64,000 bases of DNA from Pseudomonas sp. B21-023 (lineage in GTDB: Bacteria; Pseudomonadota; Gammaproteobacteria; Pseudomonadales; Pseudomonadaceae), in the NCBI RefSeq assembly GCF_024749165.1, contig NZ_CP087190.1:4933501-4997500 (forward strand), in the 5' to 3' direction. Of this stretch, positions 16,450-25,172 are shown piece by piece. Each line of letters begins with the position of its first letter. Within the stretch, counting starts at the first letter, position 1. The position numbers and the translations under genes were made by a program. Below the pieces are notes generated by a model, which made no database searches, was not told the DNA's origin, and worked only from the letters and a program-made list of their open reading frames with translations.

Positions 16450-17337
16450 ATGGAATTCAAACAGCTGCGCAGTTTCATCGAAGTCGTCCACAAAGGCGGC
16501 TTCACCCAGGCGGCGGGTACCCTGCACGTCAGCCAGTCGGCGGTTAGCAAGCAGGTCGCCCAGCTGGAACAGGACATCGGCCAGCCGCTGCTGGAACGCC
16601 AGGGCTCACAGTTGCTGCTGACTGCCGCCGGGCGCATCGTTCTGGAGCGCGGCGAAGCGCTGCTGCGCCAGCGCCAGGAGCTGCTGAGCGAACTCGACGA
16701 TCTCAGCCAGATGGCCCGCGGCGAATTGCGCCTGGGCCTGCCGCTGCTGGGCAGCGATGCGCTGTTCGCTGGGTTGTTCGCCGAGTATCGGCGGCGCCAT
16801 CCGAATATCTCGATACAACTGCTCGAAGGTGGCAGCCGCATGGTCGAGCAGGCCGTCAAGAGTGGCGAGTTGGAGCTGGGCGGCAGCCTGACGCCAAACG
16901 ACCCAGCGTTCGACTACCAGCCGTTCTGCAATGAGCCACTGGAAGCCTTGCTGCCCGCCGGCCACCCGCTGGCCGGGCAGGTCGACGTCGCCCTGGCACA
17001 ACTGGCCGACACGCCGTTTCTGCTGTACCAGCGCAGCTTCGTGCTCAACGATCGATTGCTCAGCGCCTGCCAGCAGGAAGGCTTTACACCCAAGGAGGGT
17101 GGGCGTAGCGGCCAGGCAGACTTTCTTGCCGCATTGGTGGCGGCCGGGCAAGGCGTGGTGCTGCTGCCGGCGATCGTCGCACGGGCGCTGGAACGGCCCG
17201 GAGTGGTGCGCTTGCCGTTGCGGGCGCCGGATTACCTGAGGTGGGATATCGCCTTTATCTGGCGGCGCGGGGCATATCTGTCACGGGCGGCGCAGGCGTG
17301 GCTGGCGTTGTTGCGTGAGGACTCAGCCATGCATTGA
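16450..17337 (+). CDS. LysR-family regulator, probable controller of lrgAB
   Basis: A 295-residue LysR regulator with the N-terminal winged helix (FIEVVHKGGFTQAAGTLHVS then SAVSKQVAQLEQDIGQPLLE, residues 8-55), a linker helix, and a two-lobed effector domain beginning GELRLGLPLLGSDALF near residue 90. It is divergent from lrgA, with 102 bp between starts. This matches the CidR arrangement in which acetate or pyruvate stress activates cid/lrg genes. The effector is not known here. Confidence 0.87.
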   Translation: MEFKQLRSFIEVVHKGGFTQAAGTLHVSQSAVSKQVAQLEQDIGQPLLERQGSQLLLTAAGRIVLERGEALLRQRQELLSELDDLSQMARGELRLGLPLLGSDALFAGLFAEYRRRHPNISIQLLEGGSRMVEQAVKSGELELGGSLTPNDPAFDYQPFCNEPLEALLPAGHPLAGQVDVALAQLADTPFLLYQRSFVLNDRLLSACQQEGFTPKEGGRSGQADFLAALVAAGQGVVLLPAIVARALERPGVVRLPLRAPDYLRWDIAFIWRRGAYLSRAAQAWLALLREDSAMH

Positions 17338-17340
17338 GGC

Positions 17341-17442
17341 GACCGGCCCTATCGCGGGGCAAGTCGCAGCGGCGCACCGCCGCTCCCACGAGCATCATGG
17401 AGCTTTCGTGGGAGCGGCCTTGCCCCTCGATAGGACCGGCCC
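17341..17442. repeat. REP inverted pair between LysR and flavodoxin genes
   Basis: A long imperfect palindrome. The left arm GACCGGCCCTATCGCGGGGC and onward ends in CGCTCCCACG; the right arm begins TCGTGGGAGCGGCC and ends CGATAGGACCGGCC. It sits between convergent genes, and the right part lies 9 bp from the flavodoxin stop. Confidence 0.82.
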
Positions 17443-17450
17443 AGGCAAAA

Positions 17451-17906
17451 TCAGCCTTTCAGCACAGCCGCAAAATCCGCCAGCCACGGCTCGGCATCGG
17501 CCTCCGGTGTCACGGTCTCACTGGCATCTAGCCGCAGCATCGGCAGCACTTCGTTCACCCCCAGCTCGGCGAACAGCTCGCGCATCTGCTCGCCACCGCC
17601 GCAGTAGGTGTCGCCGTAGCTCGAATCGCCCAGGCCGATCACCGCCCCTGGCAAGCCGCGCCAGGCCGCCGGCAGCACGTCGCGGATCGCGCTGTACAGC
17701 GGCATCAGGCTGTCGGGCAGCTCGCCCATGCCGGTGGTCGAGGTCACCGCCAGCAACGCGTCGGGGCCAAAGCCCTCAATGTCCTGCAGGGTGGCGCGTG
17801 CCGCGTGCCAGGCTTCAAGGCCGGCGGCCTTGAGCAGCGACTCGGCGTGGCGGGCGACTTCGTCGGCGGTGCCGTACACCGAACCGGAAATAATGGCGAC
17901 TTTCAT
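17451..17906 (-). CDS. Flavodoxin (MioC-type)
   Basis: A 151-residue FMN protein that carries electrons at low potential. The phosphate-binding loop is SGSVYGTADEV (residues 7-17), STTGMGELPDSL contacts the isoalloxazine ring, and LGDSSYGDTYCGGGEQM is the usual third loop. The start at MKVAIISGS (17906) is preferred over the longer open frame. MioC-type flavodoxins support biotin synthase and other reductive enzymes in E. coli. No partner gene lies nearby, so its client enzyme is unknown. Confidence 0.88.
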   Translation of the reverse strand: MKVAIISGSVYGTADEVARHAESLLKAAGLEAWHAARATLQDIEGFGPDALLAVTSTTGMGELPDSLMPLYSAIRDVLPAAWRGLPGAVIGLGDSSYGDTYCGGGEQMRELFAELGVNEVLPMLRLDASETVTPEADAEPWLADFAAVLKG

Positions 17907-18090
17907 CGGGTGAGGATTCCGAAACTGAGTGAAAACGTAGGATACTAGCATTCGACAGTGGCAAAAGGCCGCCTCCGGCTAAAGTCACAGGCTTCAGGAT
18001 TTTCCGACGAATGACCGGAACGAAGCGGATTGACCACTGTCCACCGCCGTGAAGAAATCGCCGTTACCGATCGCCCCTTCGAGTCAGACC

Positions 18091-18714
18091 ATGCAAGCAG
18101 ACGCCCTACTCTCCCAGGACGAACTGGATTTCATCCAGGACATGCAGCATTCGCCCCAACTGAACCTGGCCGACCCCATGTCGAGCCTGCTGGTCAATGG
18201 CGACCGTCGTCTCAAGGACCTGCTCACCCGCCTTGTGGCCAACGAGCAGGTGACGCTGCAGGCCAGCTTCAACAACCAGCAGTTGAGCTTCCCCCTGCAA
18301 CTGGTCGAGGATGAATTCCACGCCCTGCACCTGCAACTCGGCTCGCCGGACATCTACGAGGATGGCCCCAGGCTGCGGCCCTGGCGCCTGTCGCTGCAGC
18401 CCCCGATCGCGTTGCTGGATGATCATGGCCAGGCCAGTGACCTGTGGGTACGCGACATTTCCTTCAAGGGTGTGCTGCTGGAAGTGCGCGATGGTGCTCA
18501 AGCCCCTGCGCAATTCAACCTGCGCTTCGCCGCCGAGGACATCCCGCCGATCGGCCTGCACGGCGCGCTGCGCCGGCGCATCGGCCCGCGACTGGCCGCC
18601 TACGACCTGACCCACACGCCGGCCGAAGAGATCGAGCGCCTGCGCGAGTACATCCTCCAGGCCCACCGCAAGGCTCACCCCGAACTGCACGCCCAGGCTC
18701 CCTGCACAGCCTGA
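18091..18714 (+). CDS. PilZ-domain protein
   Basis: A 207-residue cytoplasmic protein with an N-terminal helical part (residues 1-95) resembling the YcgR-N type and a PilZ domain after it. The cyclic-di-GMP signature DxSxxG is present as RDISFKGVLLEV near residue 130, and an arginine-rich segment (RLRPWR) precedes it where RxxxR would lie. It probably senses c-di-GMP and acts on motility or attachment, but the target is not evident. The ATG at 18091 gives a sensible N-terminus; a GTG-started form from 18049 is less likely. It is monocistronic. Confidence 0.72.
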   Translation: MQADALLSQDELDFIQDMQHSPQLNLADPMSSLLVNGDRRLKDLLTRLVANEQVTLQASFNNQQLSFPLQLVEDEFHALHLQLGSPDIYEDGPRLRPWRLSLQPPIALLDDHGQASDLWVRDISFKGVLLEVRDGAQAPAQFNLRFAAEDIPPIGLHGALRRRIGPRLAAYDLTHTPAEEIERLREYILQAHRKAHPELHAQAPCTA

Positions 18715-18861
18715 AGACCGTCCAGCCCCTGAAACTGACTGGTCATGATTGATCGGCGATAATCCGTGCCCGATTCTTGCAAGCCCGCCTGCGCCGCCCA
18801 TCACCCCGGGCCGCAAGCCAGGGTCCGGCTACCCGCCAGCCCCGTCGCCAGGAGATACACG

Positions 18862-19434
18862 ATGTCTACTCCACCCGTCACCTTGATGGTGTCGCGCCGC
18901 GCCGCCTGCGGCCGCTACCAGGACCTGCTGGCCTGGCTGCACGAAGGCGAGCAATTGGCCACCGACTTTCCCGGCTACCTGGGCTCGGGCATCCTCGCCC
19001 CGCCGAGCGAGGGCGACGAATTCCAGATCATCTTCCGCTTCGCCTGCGAACAGACGATGCACGCCTGGGAGCATTCCGCATCGCGCAGGGCCTGGCTGGA
19101 GCGCGGCAACGGCCTGTTCGAACGCCCCAAAGAGAGGCGCGTGAGCGGTATCGACGACTGGTTCGGCACCAATACCGTGCAAAAACCACCGCGCTGGAAG
19201 CAGGCAACGGCCATCTGGCTGGCATTCTTTCCGGTTTCGCTACTGTTCAACCTGCTGTTCGGCCACTGGCTGGCGCCACTCGACCTGTTGCCTCGAGTGC
19301 TGCTCAGTACCCTGGCCCTGACGCCATTGATGGTGTACCTGTTCATCCCGCTGTCCACCCGGCTGCTGGCCGGCTGGCTCAACACCACGCCACGCGCCGC
19401 CACCGAACGTTCCCAGGGGCTGCGCAGCCGCTGA
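18862..19434 (+). CDS. Antibiotic-biosynthesis-monooxygenase-domain membrane protein
   Basis: A 190-residue protein with an N-terminal ABM (dimeric alpha/beta barrel) domain, residues 5-100, marked by ACGRYQDLLAWLHEGEQLAT and FQIIFRFACEQTMHAWEHS, followed by two transmembrane helices at about 117-135 and 143-163. Many ABM-membrane fusions of this size occur in proteobacteria and have no known substrate. AGGAG 8 bases upstream supports the ATG at 18862. The open frame to 18766 is not needed. It may be co-transcribed with folM 76 bp downstream. Confidence 0.72.
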   Translation: MSTPPVTLMVSRRAACGRYQDLLAWLHEGEQLATDFPGYLGSGILAPPSEGDEFQIIFRFACEQTMHAWEHSASRRAWLERGNGLFERPKERRVSGIDDWFGTNTVQKPPRWKQATAIWLAFFPVSLLFNLLFGHWLAPLDLLPRVLLSTLALTPLMVYLFIPLSTRLLAGWLNTTPRAATERSQGLRSR

Positions 19435-19510
19435 GGCACGGGCTCGCAAGGCCGCGCAGTTCGGGTATGCTGGGGCATCACGCACGGACAGACGAACAGA
19501 CCGCCCGAAC

Positions 19511-20203
19511 ATGAACAGCCCAATCCTCATCACCGGCGCCAGCCAGCGCGTCGGCCTGGCCCTGGCCCTGGAGCTGGCCCAGGCCGGCCATACGGTGGTC
19601 AGCGCCAGCCGTACCTTGCAGGGGCAGGCTGCCCACCCGAACATCCAGCAGTTCCAGGCCGACCTGACCCGCGGCGAAGACCGCCAGGCCCTGATCGACC
19701 ACCTGCACAGCCACTACGACGGCCTGCGCGCGATCATCCACAACGCCTCGCTGTGGCTCGACGATGGCCTGGACAACCTCGATACCATGTTCCGCCTGCA
19801 CGTCGAGGCGCCCTACCACCTCAACCTCGCCCTCGGCGAGCTGCTGAACAAGGTGGACAAAGCCGACATCATCCACATCTGCGACGAAACTTCCTCGCGC
19901 GGCAGCAAGAGCCACATCGGCTATGCCGCGACCAAGGCCGCGCTGCAGAACATGGTGCTGTCGTTCGCCGAAAAGTACGCGCCGAAGGTACGGGTCAACG
20001 GTATCCTGCCCGGCCTGCTGATCCTCAAGGAAGGCGGCGACGAACAGTACCGCCAGCAGACCCTGAAGAAAGCCCTGCTCGAATTCGAGCCCGGCGCCCG
20101 CCCACTGATCGACGCCGTGCTGTTCCTGCTGCAAAGCCAGTACAGCACCGGCAGCCAGGTGGTCATCAATGGTGGCCGCCATCTGAAGAACCGCATGACC
20201 TGA
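19511..20203 (+). CDS. folM: Dihydromonapterin reductase
   Basis: A 230-residue SDR enzyme that reduces dihydromonapterin (and dihydrofolate or dihydrobiopterin weakly) to the tetrahydro form. In pseudomonads this serves as cofactor for phenylalanine hydroxylase. Motifs: ITGASQRVGLALALEL cofactor loop, IHNASLWLDD (NNAG equivalent), and the catalytic SRGSKSHIGYAATKAAL with Tyr and Lys. The NGILPGLLILKEGGDEQYRQQ substrate loop is typical of FolM. It starts an operon-like run with the DUF1244 and hopJ genes. Loss of SxxN pattern differences from FabG support FolM over FabG. Confidence 0.88.
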   Translation: MNSPILITGASQRVGLALALELAQAGHTVVSASRTLQGQAAHPNIQQFQADLTRGEDRQALIDHLHSHYDGLRAIIHNASLWLDDGLDNLDTMFRLHVEAPYHLNLALGELLNKVDKADIIHICDETSSRGSKSHIGYAATKAALQNMVLSFAEKYAPKVRVNGILPGLLILKEGGDEQYRQQTLKKALLEFEPGARPLIDAVLFLLQSQYSTGSQVVINGGRHLKNRMT

Positions 20204-20214
20204 AGAGACCGCCC

Positions 20215-20511
20215 ATGACCCCGCAACAACAGCTCGAACTCGAAGCCGCCGCGTTCCGGCGCCTGGTCGACCACCTGCAAAAACGTACCGACGTGCAGAA
20301 CATCGACCTGATGAACCTCTCCGGCTTCTGCCGCAACTGCCTGTCCAAGTGGCTCAAGGCCGCCGCCGATGATCGCCAGATCGAGCTGAGCCTGGACGAT
20401 GCCCGTGAGCAGGTGTACGGCATGCCCTATGCCGAATGGAAAGCCCAATACCAGAACGAAGCCAGCGCCGAGCAGAAAGCGGCGTTCGAACAAGGAAAAC
20501 CGCGTGACTGA
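20215..20511 (+). CDS. DUF1244 (SMc04008-like) small helical protein
   Basis: A 98-residue soluble protein of the DUF1244 family. The conserved block is HLQKRTDVQNIDLMNLSGFCRNCLSKWLKAAA, with two cysteines three residues apart, and GMPYAEWKAQYQ near the C-terminus. The family is widespread in proteobacteria with no known function; it starts 11 bp after folM and overlaps hopJ by 8 bp, so the three are probably translated together. The paired cysteines could bind a metal, which is speculation. Confidence 0.85.
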   Translation: MTPQQQLELEAAAFRRLVDHLQKRTDVQNIDLMNLSGFCRNCLSKWLKAAADDRQIELSLDDAREQVYGMPYAEWKAQYQNEASAEQKAAFEQGKPRD

Positions 20512-20845
20512 CCTGAATAGCCTGCGCAGCAGCCTCGCCAGCGGCGAACACGTTTTTGCCGACACCCTGGCCTTCATCGCCGCGAACTACAGCTACCAGC
20601 CCCAGGCCTTCGACAATGGCGACGTGCACAACGCCGCCGGGCAGAACGAAGGCTCGTGCAAGACCCTGGGCCTGGCGCTGCTCGAAGGGTTGAGCGACCA
20701 GGAGGCACTGCTGGCCTTCGGTGAGCACTACCGTAGCGTGGTCGCCACGCCCGAGGGCAGCGACCATGGCAATATCCGTGCGCTGATCAAGCATGGGCTG
20801 GCCGGGGTGAAGTTCACCACCCGGCCACTTGCGCGCCTGGGCTGA
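20504..20845 (+). CDS. HopJ-family protein
   Basis: A 113-residue protein of the HopJ type III effector family, recognised by FIAANYSYQPQAFDNG, AAGQNEGSCKTLGLALL and FGEHYRSVVATPEGSDHGNIRAL. The family was named from a Pseudomonas syringae candidate effector but occurs in many bacteria without type III secretion, so effector function is doubtful. The start is GTG at 20504, 5 bases after AAGGAAAA, inside the end of the DUF1244 gene. Together with DUF1244 it seems to form a conserved housekeeping pair. Confidence 0.85.
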   Translation: MTDLNSLRSSLASGEHVFADTLAFIAANYSYQPQAFDNGDVHNAAGQNEGSCKTLGLALLEGLSDQEALLAFGEHYRSVVATPEGSDHGNIRALIKHGLAGVKFTTRPLARLG

Positions 20846-20881
20846 TAGCAGATGGGGCCGCTGTGCGGCCCCAACCGGACA

Positions 20882-21790
20882 TCAACTGATGAGCCGGCCT
20901 GGTGTTCCAGCCTCAAGGCGCCCCTTCTGCAACCACTCCAGCGCAATCGGCCACAGGCTTTCACGAAACCGATCGTGAAAGAACGCGAAGTGCCCGATCT
21001 CCCCGACCGAGATATCCACAGGCGCCACCCGCAGATGCCGTCGCTCGCCCGTTCGCAGGTACCCCAACAACCGCTCGGTGGCCGCCACCGTGCCGAACGG
21101 ATCGTCAGTCAGGCTGATGGCCAGGGTCGCCGCCTGTACCTGGGCAAATGGCGTCCCCGACAGCAGACGCCCACTGGGCCGCTGCTCGTAACGCGGCGTA
21201 CGGGCAACCCAATCGCGCACCACGCCGGCCGGGGTGTCTTCCAGCCAGCCTAGGCGCTTTCCGGGGAAATAGCCGAACAGCCGGGTCAACAGCGGCATCA
21301 CCACGTGCCATTTGCCGAACAGCTGCCAACGCTGCTCCGGCGCATAGTCGCGCCAATAGGCGAACTGCGCGCCCACCAGCAGCGCATGGCGCACCTGCCC
21401 CGCCGACGGTGCCAGCCCCAGCGCCCAGCCGCCGAAGCTGTGGCCGACCACATGCATCGGCTGGCCCGGATGCTCGGCGGCGGCCAGTTGCAACATTGCT
21501 TCGAAGTCCAGCCGGCCCCAGTCGCTCCAGGACGCCTGGAAACCGCGCAGCGTGGCCGGGCGTGACTCGCCGATGCCGCGATAATCGTAGGTGAGCACGT
21601 CAAAGCCCTGGGCGAACAGGTAGTCGGCGAAACGCGAGTAGTAGCGGCAACGCACCGAGGTGGCGGCGTTGATGATCACCAGTGGACGCAGGGGGTCGGG
21701 TTCGGCGTGGCGCCAGCGAAATCCGCCGAGGCCATAGCCGTCGGCGGCGACATGACGAAAGGCACAGGCGGGTTGGGTAAGGCTGCTCAT
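20882..21790 (-). CDS. Alpha/beta hydrolase, carboxylesterase-like
   Basis: A 302-residue alpha/beta hydrolase. The nucleophile elbow is VVGHSFGGWALGL (Ser near residue 112), YDYRGIGESRP is the loop after strand 4, and the catalytic His is in GEIGHFAFFHDRF near the C-terminus with an acidic residue before it. It resembles the COG4757 group of predicted hydrolases, whose substrates are unknown. The ATG at 21790 has AGGGAG 6 bases upstream and replaces a longer open frame. A long REP palindrome lies 84 bp upstream. Confidence 0.78.
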   Translation of the reverse strand: MSSLTQPACAFRHVAADGYGLGGFRWRHAEPDPLRPLVIINAATSVRCRYYSRFADYLFAQGFDVLTYDYRGIGESRPATLRGFQASWSDWGRLDFEAMLQLAAAEHPGQPMHVVGHSFGGWALGLAPSAGQVRHALLVGAQFAYWRDYAPEQRWQLFGKWHVVMPLLTRLFGYFPGKRLGWLEDTPAGVVRDWVARTPRYEQRPSGRLLSGTPFAQVQAATLAISLTDDPFGTVAATERLLGYLRTGERRHLRVAPVDISVGEIGHFAFFHDRFRESLWPIALEWLQKGRLEAGTPGRLIS

Positions 21791-21874
21791 GGCGCACTCC
21801 CTGCGGCGTCGCGCCATGCTGGCGGACGGGCTGTTGTCGTGCGCCAACGCTAGCAAAAAAAACCTTGCCTGTAA

Positions 21875-21966
21875 TCGCGGGACAAGTCGCATCGGCGCAC
21901 CGCCGCTCCCACAAGTGGCCATGGCGTCGTGGGAGCGGCGGTGCGCCGATGCGACTTGCCCCGCGA
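21875..21966. repeat. Long REP-type inverted repeat, 38-bp arms
   Basis: The arms at 21875-21912 and 21929-21966 match with one mismatch around a 16-base loop. They contain the REP core CGCGGGGCAAG and the GGCGCACCGCCGCTCCCAC variant. It lies between two minus-strand genes, upstream of the hydrolase and just after the acetyltransferase stop. Confidence 0.87.
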
Positions 21967-21982
21967 TGAGCCCGGTGCAGGC

Positions 21983-22669
21983 TCAGGTGGTCGGCAGCGC
22001 CCGCGCCACGCCCGGCTTGCGCAGCACCGCCAGGCGCGAGCCGTGGTAGCGGGTTTCGCGGTACAGCTTCCAGCGACCGAACAGGCCGTACACATGCATC
22101 ACCCGGCCCTGCTCGTGGTAGCCCATGCGCAGGTGCAGTTTCATTGCTGGCACGTTGTGGGTCTCCACCACGTCAACCACCTTGTGGCAGCCCTTCTCGC
22201 GCATGGTGTTCCACAGCTCGACCTGGGCCGTCACCGACAGCTCGCTGCCAAAGTACGGCCGGGTCATCTCGCCGCCGAACTCGAAGAACTCGCCGGGTTT
22301 CACCGGGAAGGTGCAACCGTAGTAATGCTTGTCGTGGTAATCCACCACGCTGGCCCAGATGAATGCTACGGCATCGCCCTGCTCATCCAGGTACATGTGC
22401 CCGGTATGGCCCTCGGCGGCCAGCTCGCGCATGGTCTCGACACGGTCGCCGAAATGCCGGGCGAAGGCATCGGCATTGGCCGTGGTGATCTGCACCAGGG
22501 TGACCGGCGCATGCGCCTTGAGGCTGTGCGGCGGCACAGGGCTGATCAGGTCGCGCTCCATCCACAGCAGTTCCCAATGGAAAAACACGTAGCGCTCGAA
22601 AAAAGTCTTGAAGGTGCGCTTGAGGCCCTTCCGGCGGATGCGTTCTTGTAGTTTTTGCAGTACGCCCAT
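21983..22669 (-). CDS. GNAT-like acetyltransferase, function unknown
   Basis: A 228-residue protein with a GNAT-like region in its second half. The acetyl-CoA fold is suggested by DAVAFIWASVVDYHDKHYYG, the helix TAQVELWNTMREKGCHKVV and the end strand DVVETHNVPAMKLHLRMGYHEQGRVM, where NVPAMKLHLRMGY is the usual GNAT C-terminal motif. The first 50 residues form a basic helix rich in Arg and Lys (KLQERIRRKGLKRTFKTFFERY). The substrate is unknown, and the family is known mainly from pseudomonads. ATG at 22669, single gene. Confidence 0.68.
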   Translation of the reverse strand: MGVLQKLQERIRRKGLKRTFKTFFERYVFFHWELLWMERDLISPVPPHSLKAHAPVTLVQITTANADAFARHFGDRVETMRELAAEGHTGHMYLDEQGDAVAFIWASVVDYHDKHYYGCTFPVKPGEFFEFGGEMTRPYFGSELSVTAQVELWNTMREKGCHKVVDVVETHNVPAMKLHLRMGYHEQGRVMHVYGLFGRWKLYRETRYHGSRLAVLRKPGVARALPTT

Positions 22670-22794
22670 TGCTCCCTCCTCGGCGCCAGCGAAATTGCCA
22701 GGCCAATAGCTGGGGTATAGATCAGGCGGAGGGTGGCCATGGCAAAGGGCCAGCGAGGGATTTGTTTCAGAATATTAACAAGTCGTCGGCGGGA

Positions 22795-22825
22795 ACCGCG
22801 CAACCGCCATCAACGGCTGCGCGGT
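22795..22825 (-). terminator. Hairpin after fabV
   Basis: ACCGCGCA and TGCGCGGT form an 8-bp stem 12 bp after the fabV stop on the minus strand. There is no clear T-tract, so termination is possible but not certain. Confidence 0.5.
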
Positions 22826-22836
22826 CAAGGACTTGC

Positions 22837-24036
22837 TTACAGCTCGATGCAGTCGAACCGTACGTCGGTGGCTACGTCTTCGTCGTAGTTGATGTCAGCG
22901 CGCTCGAAACCGAACAGGTTGAGGAACTGTTTCTTGTAACCGGCGTAGTCGGTCAGCTCGAACAGGTTCTCGGTGGTCACCTTCGGCCACATGGCACGGC
23001 AGGCGTCCTGCACATCATCACGCAGCTCCCAGTCGTCCAGACGCAGACGGCCTTCGTCGTCCAGTGCAGCCGGCGCACCGTCCGCACGGTACATGCGGTC
23101 ACGGAACATGCGGTCCAGCTGGTGCTGGGTACCTTCGTGGATACCCTTCTCCTGCATGATCTTGAAGACCATCGACAGGTACAGCGGCATCACCGGGATC
23201 GCCGAGCTGGCCTGGGTAACCACCGACTTCAGCACCGCAACGTTGGCACTGCCACCGACTTTTTTGCCCAGGCGCTGGGCGGTTTCGTCCAGGTCCTGCT
23301 TGGCCTTGCCCAGCGCGCCGTCCCAGTAGATCGGCCAGGTGATGTCGGAGCCGATGTAGCTGAAGGCCACGGTGCGGGCCTGCGGTGCCAGCACGCCAGC
23401 GGCGTTCAGGGCGTCAATCCACAGCTCCCAGTCCTGGCCGCCCATCACGGTGACGGTATCGGCGATTTCCTGCTCGGTGGCCGGCTCGATGCTGGCCTCG
23501 ATGATGGTGTCCTTGTTGGTGTCGATGGCGGTCGACTTGTACGGCTGGCCGATCGGCTTCAGGGCCGAGCGGATCACTTCACCGGTCTGCGGCAGCTTGC
23601 GCACCGGCGAGGCCAGGGAGTAGATGACCAGATCGACCTGGCCGCCCATTTCGTTCTTGATCAGCTCGATGACCTTGGCACGGGCTTCGTCGGAGAAGGC
23701 ATCACCGTTGATCGACTTGCTGTACAGGCCTTCGGCCTTGGCGAACTTGTCGAAGGCGGCGGCGTTGTACCAACCAGCGGTGCCGGCCTTGGTCTCGGTG
23801 CCCGGCTTTTCGAAGAACACGCCGAGGGTGTCGGCCTTGAAGCCGAACGCCGCAGTGATGCGCGCGGCCAGGCCGTAGCCGCTGGAGGCACCGATCACCA
23901 GGACTTTCTTCGGACCATCCTCGCGCACGCCCAGCTTGCGGGTGGCTTCGATCTGGTCACGGACGTTGAGCTCGCAGCCCTTGGGGTGAGTCGTGGTGCA
24001 GATGAAACCGCGAACCTTGGGATGAATGATGGCCAA
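22837..24036 (-). CDS. fabV: Enoyl-ACP reductase FabV
   Basis: A 399-residue SDR-superfamily enoyl-ACP reductase that completes each fatty-acid elongation cycle with NADH. The active-site spacing Y-X8-K is visible in IYWDGALGKAK, near residue 235, and the nucleotide loop is VIGASSGYGLAARIT. The C-terminal FELTDYAGYKKQFLNLFGF is also FabV-specific. FabV enzymes tolerate triclosan and often explain pseudomonad resistance. The start is TTG at 24036 with GAGG 8 bases upstream and the expected MAIIHPKVRGF; no ATG lies nearby. It is single and probably essential. Confidence 0.95.
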   Translation of the reverse strand: MAIIHPKVRGFICTTTHPKGCELNVRDQIEATRKLGVREDGPKKVLVIGASSGYGLAARITAAFGFKADTLGVFFEKPGTETKAGTAGWYNAAAFDKFAKAEGLYSKSINGDAFSDEARAKVIELIKNEMGGQVDLVIYSLASPVRKLPQTGEVIRSALKPIGQPYKSTAIDTNKDTIIEASIEPATEQEIADTVTVMGGQDWELWIDALNAAGVLAPQARTVAFSYIGSDITWPIYWDGALGKAKQDLDETAQRLGKKVGGSANVAVLKSVVTQASSAIPVMPLYLSMVFKIMQEKGIHEGTQHQLDRMFRDRMYRADGAPAALDDEGRLRLDDWELRDDVQDACRAMWPKVTTENLFELTDYAGYKKQFLNLFGFERADINYDEDVATDVRFDCIEL

Positions 24037-24186
24037 TGTCTGTACCTCGTCAGGTTTAGGCTGGGGCAGCGCCCGGATTCGGGGTGCTGCCGTTTGTTCT
24101 AGAGGGTGAGACTACCCTCGCAAGTCATCCGACACATATTACGGGGTGATCGGAGCAATGAAAAATCGCAGCGGCTCTGACAAACG

Positions 24187-25038
24187 CTATGCCTGCACCA
24201 GCGCCGCCTTCAACCACCCCAGGAACTGCCTCGCCAACGGATCCTCCTGGCTTTCCCAATGCACCAGGCAGCTCCACACCGGCCCGCGCACGCGCTGTAC
24301 CGACAAGGGCCGCAGACGCCCCTCGTCCACCAGCCGCCGCGCCAGCAACTGGCTGACCAGGGCAATCCCCAGCCCCTCACCCGCCGCATCCAGCAACAAG
24401 CCAGGGTCGGAGAAGTTCAGCCCCTTGCCTTGCTGCCCCACGTCCTCACCGCCCTCCAATTGCCAATGGCTCCAGTCCATCTCCCGCTCGCCATGCAGGG
24501 TGGTCCGCCCCTGCTCGGGCAGGTCCGGGTGGCATGCCGGGTACAGCTGATCCGGGTGCAGCACGGTGAAGCTGCATTCGGCCTGGGCGCCGATATCGTC
24601 GCGGATCGCCAGGTCGATGGTCTCACTGGCCATGTCCGGCACCTCGAAGCTGGTGAACAGCCACAGGTCCACTTCCGGGCAGCGCTGGTGGAAGTCCGCA
24701 AGGCGCGGCAACAGCCAGTGGCGGGCGAACGCCGGGGTGGTGTTGACCACCAGTTGGTTGGGCTTGCGGTACTGCTCCAGGCGGCGAATGCCCACCGCCA
24801 GTTGCTGCAACAAGGCCTGAGTGGTGCTGAGCAGATCGTGCCCGGCGTCGGTCAGGCTGACGCTACGGCCACTGCGGTGGAACAACGGCTGTTCCAGGTA
24901 GCCCTCCAAGCTGCGGATCTGCTGGCTGATTGCCGACTGGGTGAGGTTCAGGGCCTCGGCGGCCTTGTGGAAGCTGCCTAGGCGGGCGGCGGCTTCGAAG
25001 CCGCGCAGGGTGTTTAACGGGGGCCAATGCTTGAGCAT
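24187..25038 (-). CDS. LysR-family regulator beside the agmatine cluster
   Basis: A 283-residue LysR protein of the GcvA type, with the HTH at residues 5-60 (LRGFEAAARLGSFHKAAEALNL, SAISQQIRSLEGYLEQPLFH) and an effector domain from about 90. It is divergent from aguA with 134 bp between starts, so it probably controls the aguA-aguB-binding protein-agmatine deiminase operon. This differs from P. aeruginosa, where a TetR protein, AguR, controls aguBA. The effector could be agmatine or N-carbamoylputrescine; that is inference. Confidence 0.82.
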   Translation of the reverse strand: MLKHWPPLNTLRGFEAAARLGSFHKAAEALNLTQSAISQQIRSLEGYLEQPLFHRSGRSVSLTDAGHDLLSTTQALLQQLAVGIRRLEQYRKPNQLVVNTTPAFARHWLLPRLADFHQRCPEVDLWLFTSFEVPDMASETIDLAIRDDIGAQAECSFTVLHPDQLYPACHPDLPEQGRTTLHGEREMDWSHWQLEGGEDVGQQGKGLNFSDPGLLLDAAGEGLGIALVSQLLARRLVDEGRLRPLSVQRVRGPVWSCLVHWESQEDPLARQFLGWLKAALVQA

Positions 25039-25172
25039 GCTGATAAGCCTGACTGATCAGAAATACGCTAAATCTATCGTTTGTCGCCCCGGATTCCCAG
25101 CCATAACATGGACGACAACACCCGCGACGGCGGGCTTCGCTGATAAAAATCCCTAATAGATCGGAGTTCACT
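25039..25172. promoter_or_regulatory. Divergent lysR-aguA control region
   Basis: 134 bp between divergent starts. AGCCTGACTGATCAGAAAT and TGATAAAAATCCCTAATAG are AT-richer segments where LysR and polymerase would bind. GGAG before the aguA ATG is clear. No precise operator can be assigned. Confidence 0.45.

Noticed and set aside
20504..20845. HopJ as a secreted virulence effector
   Set aside because: No type III secretion genes or hrp box were seen, and its operon is metabolic.
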